From: Lentisphaerae bacterium GWF2_49_21
Lineage (GTDB): Bacteria; Verrucomicrobiota; Lentisphaeria; Victivallales; GWF2-50-93
Direction: 5' to 3'
NCBI GenBank assembly: GCA_001804805.1
Contig: MHBH01000036.1
Coordinates: forward strand, 1 to 64,000
DNA length: 64,000 nt
Position numbers and translations under genes: made by a program
Notes under the pieces: generated by a model
Told to the model about the DNA's origin: nothing
Database searches by the model: none
Seen by the model: the letters and a program-made list of their open reading frames with translations, nothing else
Shown here: positions 56,887 to 64,000 of the stretch, piece by piece
Numbering within the stretch: position 1 is the first letter of the stretch
How the letters are laid out: every line of letters starts with the position of its first letter

Positions 56887-58446
56887 GTGAAAGTCAGCAG
56901 GTTCTGCATATTTGAGACCGCATTAAAATCCGCAAGGAAACATGTCAACCCCCTCTGGGACTGCCAGGTGGCGGTGGAATTCACAGGTCCGTCAGGAAAG
57001 GCCACCACTATACGGGCCTTCTGGGACGGTTCAAACATATGGCGCGCAAGGTTCAGCCCTGATGAGATAGGAACATGGAAATGGAAGACACGCTGTGTCA
57101 AGGGCGACGATCCTGGGCTTCATCAGAAACAAGGCGAATTCGAATGTGTTGAATATAAAGGGAAAAATCCTGTCTACAAACATGGTCCGCTTGAGCTTTC
57201 GCAAGACAGGAGCCACATCGTCCATTCGGACGGAACGCCGTTCTTCTGGCTTGGCGATACCGCCTGGAACGGCGTCATACGCGGCGGCGACCGCAATTGG
57301 AAGAGATATCTCAGTCTCCGTGCGGAACAGCGTTTCAATATAATACAGTTCGTGTGCTGCCACTGGAGGGGGGATGCGTTTGACGAGGCCGGTGAAAAAG
57401 CCTGCGGCGAGAAGCATCCCATCCACATCAATCCTTCATTCTTCCAGCGATTGGACAAACGTGTCGCGATGATAAACGAAAATGGGATGTATGCCGCGCC
57501 GGTAGTGCTCTGGAGCCTGCTCAAGACCGACGTCGGATACAAGCTTCCCGAAGATGATGCTGCAAAACTTGCTTCGTATATCGTCTCCCGCTATGATGCC
57601 CACCAGCTGGTCTGGTTTCTCGGCGGCGACGGCAAATACCAGGAGATCGGATTTGAAAGATGGAAGAGGATGGGCAGGTCGGTGTTCAGCACAGGACACG
57701 ACCGTCTCGTCACCCTCCATCCATGCGGGCTGAGCTGGATAGGCGAGGAGTTCAGGAAGGAGAAATGGTTTGATATCATAGGTTACCAGTCAGGGCATGG
57801 CGATTATGAGAAGGATTTGAAATGGCTGGTGAAGGGGCCTCCGGCGACCTTCTGGAAAAGAAAACCTCCGCTTCCTGTGATAAATCTCGAGCCTAACTAT
57901 GAGGTGATGCACGGTTACAAGTATGGAACTTTGTTTGAAGACTTCCATGTGAGACGCGCCGCATACTGGAGCCTGCTTGTGAGTCCGACGGCCGGGCTCA
58001 CCTATGGACATGACGCGATCTGGAACTGGAACTTCAAGACCGGCCCGAGCGAAGGGCACGGCAACTGGAACGCCAGGAAAGTCCAACCGTGGCACACCGG
58101 ACTTGAAACGCCCGGGATCAGGAGCATGACGGTCATGAGATCTATTTTCGACCGCATTCCCTGGACGTCCTTGAAACCATGCCAGTCGGTCCTTGCAAGA
58201 CAGCCCGGAGCAAAGAAACCTGAAGCATTTGTAGCCGCCGCCAAGTCAAAAGACGGAACGCTTGTCTTTTATTCCCCGGTTGGAGGAACTGTCAGTCTCA
58301 AGCCGGGCATTACGATCTGCGGACCTATGCGCATTGTGGATCCGAGGACTGGAAAAGTCTTCAAGACATATGAGAAAGCTGGCAGGACTATCAGGTTCCC
58401 CGACGTCCGCGACTGGCTTGCGGTCAGCGGTAAGGGATGGAAGTAA
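56887..58446 (+). CDS. DUF5060/DUF4038-type (apiosidase-like) glycoside hydrolase
   Basis: N-term VAVEFTGPSGKATTIRAFWDGSNIWRARFSPDEIGTWKW; DGTPFFWLGDTAWN; FNIIQF; GYQSGHG. Confidence 0.8.
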   Translation: MKVSRFCIFETALKSARKHVNPLWDCQVAVEFTGPSGKATTIRAFWDGSNIWRARFSPDEIGTWKWKTRCVKGDDPGLHQKQGEFECVEYKGKNPVYKHGPLELSQDRSHIVHSDGTPFFWLGDTAWNGVIRGGDRNWKRYLSLRAEQRFNIIQFVCCHWRGDAFDEAGEKACGEKHPIHINPSFFQRLDKRVAMINENGMYAAPVVLWSLLKTDVGYKLPEDDAAKLASYIVSRYDAHQLVWFLGGDGKYQEIGFERWKRMGRSVFSTGHDRLVTLHPCGLSWIGEEFRKEKWFDIIGYQSGHGDYEKDLKWLVKGPPATFWKRKPPLPVINLEPNYEVMHGYKYGTLFEDFHVRRAAYWSLLVSPTAGLTYGHDAIWNWNFKTGPSEGHGNWNARKVQPWHTGLETPGIRSMTVMRSIFDRIPWTSLKPCQSVLARQPGAKKPEAFVAAAKSKDGTLVFYSPVGGTVSLKPGITICGPMRIVDPRTGKVFKTYEKAGRTIRFPDVRDWLAVSGKGWK

Positions 58447-58525
58447 TATATCACATGCAGGATTTTTGCCTCCTCCAGGGCTGCGTACTGGACAGGTAGG
58501 CGACCAGGGTCGGCGCTCCAATTCT

Positions 58526-59914
58526 TCAGTCGATATTGAGATTCCCGAGGATATGCCAGTTGCCGGCAGTCTCGCCTTCAATACCGAGTCTGATGTCAGG
58601 ATCCTGGCGCTTAGGCTCGGAGAAGAGTCCGATTGCAAGCCGGTAGGAACCGGAAGGTGCTGAGAATTTCAGGGTGGGACTTTCGGAAATCTGTTTGCCG
58701 TCGGGAGCCCACTTTTCTGGATGACAGCCGGCTGCCGGACATTTCGCCACGACCTTGCCATCCTTGTCGACCAGAGCCGCAACTACGGTGCATGGAATGA
58801 AGATGAATGCGAATCCTTTGTTCTCCCATTTGAAGACGGCTTCAAAGCCGGTGCCGGATTTTATATGGCGCGGAATTACGGCTTCATCCAATAGGAAATG
58901 ATATCCCATCATGTTTGTGAGCTTGTCGATGAAGGGGCGTTTCTCCTTGACAAAGAGATCTTTGGTGTCGTATTGGCCGAGGTTCTGATATGTGAAAGCT
59001 CCTCGCACTGTGTCGTCGAGTACCCTGTCCTCCAGCTTATCGCCCCATTCATACTTCTGTCCGGTATTCCTGCTATGCCGCTCATAGTTGGAGTACCATT
59101 CGCCGAATGAGGGAACTTTTCCCTTGCAGCGTATCAGTTCGGAGCCGTTGGAATTGCCAAGGACGCCGTCACGCCTTATCCCGACGCCTTTTTCGATGGC
59201 CCAGTCGTAAACGGGATTGTAGAATGGTTCGCCCCACGGGATCAGGAGGCGGGTCTTCTTGAATGCGTCCAGATGGAGCTGGATGTGTTTCTTGAGGCCG
59301 TCAGGGGAGAGTTTTTCCGAGCCTTTGAGGTGGAGGAGGTGTTGCTCGCCCCATTGACCATAGGAACGGATGTCGATATAGGAGACGCGTGGATCTCCAT
59401 CATAACGTTTGCCCATCGCGACGAGGAAATTACCGAGTTTCTCGAGGAAGATCGGATTGTCCCACTGCTTGAGGGCGACCTGTCCCTTGATTTTCTCACC
59501 GTCATATTCTATCGACGGTACTCCGAGGTCGAACACCCACTTGGGCGTATTATATTTTGAGCTGGTATGGAAGCTTTCGCACATCACTCCGAATCCGAAC
59601 TGTTTCCCGACGGCATCCCATTCTTTCAACGCCTTGTCTATCGGTTCCCAGTTGAACTTGCCTTCTTCAGGTTCCAACTGGCTCCAGGAGAAACGCGTGT
59701 AGGCCGAACTGCATACGTCCAGAGCGTCCTGGCTGTGGCTTTTCGGCGAACCGCCATAGACAACCCATCCCTTGCCCGGATTGACAACTGGATTAGATGA
59801 GGCTTTGAATTGCAGGGTCTGGAGTTCGTCCGCCGCATCTGACCTGGCGCTGCAGAAAAGTCCGAGAAGCGCCATTGCGGAGATCGCGAATATGAACATA
59901 CGTGATTTTATCAT
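58526..59914 (-). CDS. Exported DUF4832-like glycosidase-family protein
   Basis: Signal peptide; NPGKGWVVYGG, YTRFSWSQLEPEEGKFNW, YIDIRSYGQWGEQHLLHL. Confidence 0.7.
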   Translation of the reverse strand: MIKSRMFIFAISAMALLGLFCSARSDAADELQTLQFKASSNPVVNPGKGWVVYGGSPKSHSQDALDVCSSAYTRFSWSQLEPEEGKFNWEPIDKALKEWDAVGKQFGFGVMCESFHTSSKYNTPKWVFDLGVPSIEYDGEKIKGQVALKQWDNPIFLEKLGNFLVAMGKRYDGDPRVSYIDIRSYGQWGEQHLLHLKGSEKLSPDGLKKHIQLHLDAFKKTRLLIPWGEPFYNPVYDWAIEKGVGIRRDGVLGNSNGSELIRCKGKVPSFGEWYSNYERHSRNTGQKYEWGDKLEDRVLDDTVRGAFTYQNLGQYDTKDLFVKEKRPFIDKLTNMMGYHFLLDEAVIPRHIKSGTGFEAVFKWENKGFAFIFIPCTVVAALVDKDGKVVAKCPAAGCHPEKWAPDGKQISESPTLKFSAPSGSYRLAIGLFSEPKRQDPDIRLGIEGETAGNWHILGNLNID

Positions 59915-59946
59915 TTTAACCTTTTTTGATTTTCATAAAGAATAAC

Positions 59947-59971
59947 GGTCGCGGCAAGCGCGCCCCTCCAT
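59947..59971. repeat. GGTCGCG-GCAAG-CGCGCCCCTCCAT hairpin repeat
   Basis: Related to 44568-44592. Confidence 0.75.
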
Positions 59972-59994
59972 GCAAATGAGCGTAACTAACAGTA

Positions 59995-60079
59995 TTATTG
60001 TTCGTAGTTAACGCATTCTTGCGTGTTTTTCTTCTTTTTTTAGACACAGCCAATAATGGCTTGACTACAAACAATTATT
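59995..60079. repeat. GTAGTTAA hairpin repeat, inverted pair C1/C2
   Basis: TTGTTCGTAGTTA-ACGCA-TTCT-TGCGT-GTT .. ACAGCCAATAATGGCTTGACTACAAACAA. Confidence 0.85.
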
Positions 60080-60142
60080 AAAAGCGAAAACTAAAATACG
60101 GGATACCATATCTTCCTTCAACTCTAATCCATGCATTCCCCG

Positions 60143-60601
60143 TCATTTCGAGAAATACGAATACCAGAACAGCAATGCTGATGCGACGGTAAAAAACCAG
60201 TAGTCGACCGGCATGAAGAGCAACCAGCGATGTCCGTGCCAGGGGATGTCCTTTTTGTTGAACTTCTTAAGTCCGTAGTGGGGATTCAGGATGAACCAGA
60301 GGAAATCCTCCACCATCCAGAACATCATTATTGAAGCGATGGTCCTGGCTTCCATCTTCAAGGACCATTTCGACTCCAGGAAAAACACAAGATGGAATAT
60401 AAGTATCATGAACGGGAAAACCCATGCGTGGTAGCCAGTCATCGGCCGTCCGCCCCAGAATATGTCAAGGAGCCAGTGCTTCTCTATTCGCCAGGTTGGA
60501 AGTCCCGAGCCCCAGCCCTTGTCGCCTTCGATATGGACCTCCACCTTCGCGAAGAAGAACGCGAGGATTAAAACCCAGAACAGTAAAATTAATAAGTCCA
60601 T
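60143..60601 (-). CDS. Hypothetical integral membrane protein
   Basis: 152 aa, several TM helices; GGRPMTGYHAWVF, VEDFLWFILNPHYGLKKF. Confidence 0.65.
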   Translation of the reverse strand: MDLLILLFWVLILAFFFAKVEVHIEGDKGWGSGLPTWRIEKHWLLDIFWGGRPMTGYHAWVFPFMILIFHLVFFLESKWSLKMEARTIASIMMFWMVEDFLWFILNPHYGLKKFNKKDIPWHGHRWLLFMPVDYWFFTVASALLFWYSYFSK

Positions 60602-60606
60602 AGTAT

Positions 60607-60662
60607 AAAAGTATGTCGGGTTTCAACCCGACGTTTCAATAGTCGGTTTAAAAACCGACTTG
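60607..60662 (-). repeat. Two-hairpin repeat, copy III
   Basis: Minus strand AAGTCGGTTTTTAAACCGAC..GTCGGGTTGAAACCCGACATACTTTTATA. Confidence 0.88.
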
Positions 60663-61790
60663 CTCTTTGAAAACAATCTTCAAAATATCCATCGCCGCGT
60701 GCGGTCTGCCTATTTTCAGCGCGGCCTTGCGCATTTCGCAGATCCGTGCCGGATTCTCCAGGAGCTGTCTGAGCTTGAATTCCAGGACGGCTGCATTGTG
60801 CGCCTTCACCGCAGCTCCATTTTCAAGCAGATGGTCGCAGTTTCGCTCCTCCTGTCCGGGAATCGGGGAGATAACGATCATTGGAAGTCCCATCGCAAGG
60901 CATTCCGAGGTTGTGAGTCCGCCGGGCTTGCTTATCGCGAGATCGCTTGCTGCCATGTTCTTCTCGATAGTAGTCGTGAAACCCGTAGGGAACAGTTTTC
61001 CGGGGAATGATTCTGCCATCTTGTTCAGTTCATCGAGAAGCTCCTTGTTCTTTCCGGCAAGTGCGAACATCTGGAAATTACTGTCTATCTTCAGGAGTTT
61101 ATCGGCGATAAGGTGTATGCCGCCGACACCAAGGCCTCCGGACATCAGGAGTATCGTTGTCTTCTCGGGATTCACACCCAGTCCTATTGCACATTCAGCC
61201 CTTGAATGTTTCCTGCTGAAGACAGGCATTATCGGGATGCCGGTGACATGTATGTTCGCGGGATTTATGCCTTTGTCCTTCATCCGGCATGCGACTTCGG
61301 GGCTTGCCGCGAAATATCCGGACATATGCGGATGTACCCACAGGGAATGTATGTCGAAGTCGGTGACGACAACCCAGACCGGAGCTGGGAATTTACCCCT
61401 GGCGATCTTCCTTGAGAGAAGTTCAGCCGGGAGGAAATGGGTGCATATGACGATGTCCGGATGCAATTCGTCTATCTTGTCGAAAAGGGATCTTGTGTTC
61501 AGCTTCTGGACAGCGCATCGTATCTTTTTTGCCAGGGAATGCTCCTTCTCCTCCTTGTCGGTCTGTGAATAGAGGAATCCCCAGAGTGCGGGGCTGCGGT
61601 CGACCACCTTGATATAGGATTCCGCATAGATCTTCTTGAAAAGCCTCGGGACGAACTCCATGACATCGAGATGTATGGCTTTTGAGCCGGGGAAATTCTC
61701 CTCGGTGGTCTTTTTCAAGGCTTCGGCGGCTCTTACGTGTCCGGCCCCTGCGGAAACGCTGAGGATCAGAATTGTCTTTTCATTCTTCAT
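60648..61790 (-). CDS. MGDG-synthase/UgtP-like glycosyltransferase (MurG fold)
   Basis: ILSVSAGAGHVRAAEAL, TTILLMSGGLGVGGI, AISKPGGLTTSECLAMGLPMIVISPIPGQEERN. Confidence 0.88.
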   Translation of the reverse strand: MKNEKTILILSVSAGAGHVRAAEALKKTTEENFPGSKAIHLDVMEFVPRLFKKIYAESYIKVVDRSPALWGFLYSQTDKEEKEHSLAKKIRCAVQKLNTRSLFDKIDELHPDIVICTHFLPAELLSRKIARGKFPAPVWVVVTDFDIHSLWVHPHMSGYFAASPEVACRMKDKGINPANIHVTGIPIMPVFSRKHSRAECAIGLGVNPEKTTILLMSGGLGVGGIHLIADKLLKIDSNFQMFALAGKNKELLDELNKMAESFPGKLFPTGFTTTIEKNMAASDLAISKPGGLTTSECLAMGLPMIVISPIPGQEERNCDHLLENGAAVKAHNAAVLEFKLRQLLENPARICEMRKAALKIGRPHAAMDILKIVFKEQVGF

Positions 61791-61948
61791 AGGACATGTT
61801 CCTTATGCCAGTTTCTGTATGGTTCCAATATACCATGCGAAGATTTCCGGGCAAATCCATAAAACTGTGAGAAGGACATATAAGGGCATTGAATTTTCCA
61901 GATATCGATATATTTTACAAAAATCTAATTAACAAAAGGGAGGTAAAC

Positions 61949-62143
61949 ATGAAGAAATTAATGATGATGGCAGTAATTATGGGCGTGGCTATGGCGTTTG
62001 TTGCGGGTTGCGGAGAGAAGAAGCCGGAAGGCACTCTTGACAGCCTCAAGAGCAAAGCAGAATCAACAGCCACCGATGCAAAGGCCGCAGGCGACAAGGC
62101 CGCCGCCGATGCAAAGGCTGCTGCAGAAAAAGCCACCAAATAA
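61949..62143 (+). CDS. Small Ala/Lys-rich lipoprotein
   Basis: Lipobox FVAGC; SD AAGGGAGG; Ala/Lys-rich helical repeat. Confidence 0.75.
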   Translation: MKKLMMMAVIMGVAMAFVAGCGEKKPEGTLDSLKSKAESTATDAKAAGDKAAADAKAAAEKATK

Positions 62144-62165
62144 CATAAGCTTGAATTATTTAAAG

Positions 62166-62197
62166 CACCTTGGTCTAATCCGCCAAGGTGTTTTTTT
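62166..62197 (+). terminator. Intrinsic terminator
   Basis: CACCTTGG-TCTAATCCG-CCAAGGTG followed by T7. Confidence 0.92.
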
Positions 62198-62312
62198 ATT
62201 TGAGGTTCATGGGAAGCGTGCTTGAAATAGCAAGCTCCTGCAGATAATTTGAACCTGGTTTCATCGGGAATTTATATAATAAGAGAATTCCAAAAACAGA
62301 GGAGATGCCCAC

Positions 62313-63494
62313 TTGCAGAACCCTATATCGGGAAAGGAATCTGTCGTAAAGGCCGTCGGCCTTTCAAAGGAGTTCCGTGATTTCTGGAACCGTCCGAAGG
62401 CCAAGGCGGTGAATGATATCGACTTTGAAGTCTACGAGGGCGAGGTTCTTGGTCTTCTTGGGCCCAACGGTTCCGGGAAGTCTACTACCATAAAGATGCT
62501 GCTCGGTCTCCTTTATCCTACAGCCGGCTCGATTACCGTGTTCGGGGAATCCCCGAGGAGCGTACGTACAAAGATGAGGATAGGATATCTTCCCGAGGAA
62601 TCATATCTCTACAAATATCTTACAGCAATGGAGACTCTGGACTTTTTCGGAGCCCTCTTCAATCTTTCCGCGGTGGAGCGCCGGAGCAGGAGCGAACAGC
62701 TCCTGGAAATGGTCGGCCTCAGCCACGTGAGGAACCGTCCGGTGGGGGAATTTTCAAAAGGCATGGCGCGCAGGATCGGGCTTGCCCAGGCGATGATAAA
62801 TGATCCCGACCTCCTGATACTCGACGAACCGACTTCCGGACTTGATCCGATCGGCTGCAAGGAGATCAAGGATCTGATAACATTCCTGCAGAAGCGCGGC
62901 AAGACCGTCATTGTGAGCAGTCATCTTCTCGGTGATGTCGAGGACATATGCAACAGGGTGCTGATACTTTATGGCGGAGTCATCAGGGCCTCCGGAACAC
63001 TCGACGAGCTTCTGACGATTTCAAGCTCGAGCCGCATAACCACCCCGCTGCTTGAACAGGGGATCACCGAAAGGCTGGTGAAAATACTGAGGGACAACCT
63101 CAAGGGTGAGGAGTTTGTGATAGATCATCCGAGACGGACACTTGAAGATTTCTTCCTAGACGTGGTCAACAAGGCGAGAAGCGAAAGCGTGAAGACCTAT
63201 GGAGCGGAAGGCGGAGGCGAGATCGCCGGCTATCTCAAGGAGGAATCACGCGATGTCCTCAAGGAGCTCGTATCCGTACAAAAGGAGACGAAGCCTGAAA
63301 TGCCAGTGGTTGAAAAGGAGGAAGAAGGGGAAGCGGAGGATGAATCGGGCAAGTCAAGGGAGAAGATTGACAGGCTTGCCACGCATGCAGTCGAGGAGAA
63401 GAAGCAGCTGCCCGAGCTCAAGCCGCCGGAGGACCGCGAAGAGATCAACAAGAAGCTTTCCCATCTTGTTTCCAAAAAAGATGGCAAGCATTAA
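62313..63494 (+). CDS. ABC transporter ATP-binding protein with long charged C-terminal tail
   Basis: Walker A LLGPNGSGKSTTIKML, signature GEFSKGMARRIGLAQAM, Walker B LLILDEPTSGLDP. TTG start. Confidence 0.93.
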   Translation: MQNPISGKESVVKAVGLSKEFRDFWNRPKAKAVNDIDFEVYEGEVLGLLGPNGSGKSTTIKMLLGLLYPTAGSITVFGESPRSVRTKMRIGYLPEESYLYKYLTAMETLDFFGALFNLSAVERRSRSEQLLEMVGLSHVRNRPVGEFSKGMARRIGLAQAMINDPDLLILDEPTSGLDPIGCKEIKDLITFLQKRGKTVIVSSHLLGDVEDICNRVLILYGGVIRASGTLDELLTISSSSRITTPLLEQGITERLVKILRDNLKGEEFVIDHPRRTLEDFFLDVVNKARSESVKTYGAEGGGEIAGYLKEESRDVLKELVSVQKETKPEMPVVEKEEEGEAEDESGKSREKIDRLATHAVEEKKQLPELKPPEDREEINKKLSHLVSKKDGKH

Positions 63495-63516
63495 TAATGC
63501 GGGATATACCCGCAAT

Positions 63517-63640
63517 TCAATGTCGAAATCCGAATGTCGAAATCCGAAACAATAAAGAAAAATAAATGTTTGAAATTTTGAAACTTCGAATTTCGAATTT
63601 GTTTCGTATTTCGTGCTTCGAATTTCGAAATTCGCATACG
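63517..63640. repeat. TCGAAATCCGAA/TTCGAATTTCGAA repeat cluster, copy 3
   Basis: TGTCGAAATCCGAATGTCGAAATCCGAAACAATAAAG .. CTTCGAATTTCGAATTTGTTTCGTATTTCGTGCTTCGAATTTCGAAATTCG. Confidence 0.85.
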
Positions 63641-63681
63641 TTTACAATCTTGGATGCTAATTACTTGTCGGGTGCTGAACG

Positions 63682-64000
63682 ATGATTTCTTTATGGGCAA
63701 TTATCAAGCTCACATGCAGGGCGTCTATAAGATCGCACATCTTCCATCTTCTGCTTTTCGTGCTTCTTCTGACGATCCTGATCCTTCCCAATACCGTTCT
63801 TGGCGATGGTACGGCCTCAGGTTTCATACAGGTTTCGCTGAAATACTGCCTCGGAGTGGTAGGATTCATACTTTCGCTCTCAACGATATGGGTGGGCTGC
63901 TTCGTCCTTTCCAACGATCTTGAGACCTATCAGATACACATGGTCTTCACCAAGCCGATTTCAAGGATAAAGGTCTGGGTCGGCAAATGGCTCGGAGTTG
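63682..64000 (+). CDS. ABC transporter permease, N-terminal part (runs off the window; absent from the ORF track)
   Basis: Open frame MISLWAIIKLTCRASIRSHIFHLLLFVLLLTILILPNTVLG..DLETYQIHMVFTKPISRIKVWVGKWLGV; follows the ABC ATPase. Confidence 0.8.
   Translation, partial: MISLWAIIKLTCRASIRSHIFHLLLFVLLLTILILPNTVLGDGTASGFIQVSLKYCLGVVGFILSLSTIWVGCFVLSNDLETYQIHMVFTKPISRIKVWVGKWLGV

Noticed and set aside
1-64000. tRNA and rRNA genes
   Set aside because: No cloverleaf with GGTTCRA T-loop plus CCA-type acceptor pairing, and no rRNA-like stretches, were recognised by eye; tRNAscan-SE/Infernal would be decisive.

Overview
The window is a 64 kb bacterial chromosomal segment. It is probably from a Lentisphaerae/PVC-type genome; that is an inference from the H-X9-DG pseudopilin, the DUF4832/DUF4038-like sugar hydrolases and the style of the intergenic repeats, and was not tested. 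Recognisable blocks: lpdA; an AsmA-like and a PqiC-like envelope pair; two paralogous small CxxC proteins with near-identical terminators; a GH4 glycosidase divergent from an AraC regulator; a CreD-like operon; fhs, asd and a PPi-dependent phosphofructokinase; gatCAB; an ~18 kb region rich in membrane glycosyltransferases (GT-C/TMTC-like, an O-antigen-ligase-like protein beside a pseudopilin, and a Dol-P-Man-synthase-like GT2); mtnP and a class II aldolase; grpE-dnaJ; a CNNM/CBS protein with a C-terminal PTS-EIIA-like domain; a split dcw cluster (mraZ-rsmH-ftsL-ftsI-murE-murF); a VapBC-type toxin-antitoxin pair beside a decayed araC fragment; glycoside hydrolases; and an ABC exporter running off the right edge. 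The most unusual material is intergenic. Several hairpin or inverted-repeat families (REP/BIME-like, with covarying stems) recur, and they repeatedly contain or abut stop codons. One hairpin repeat carries a 23-nt second repeat exactly in its apical loop. No tRNA, rRNA or CRISPR was recognised. All calls are from reading only; no database search was run.
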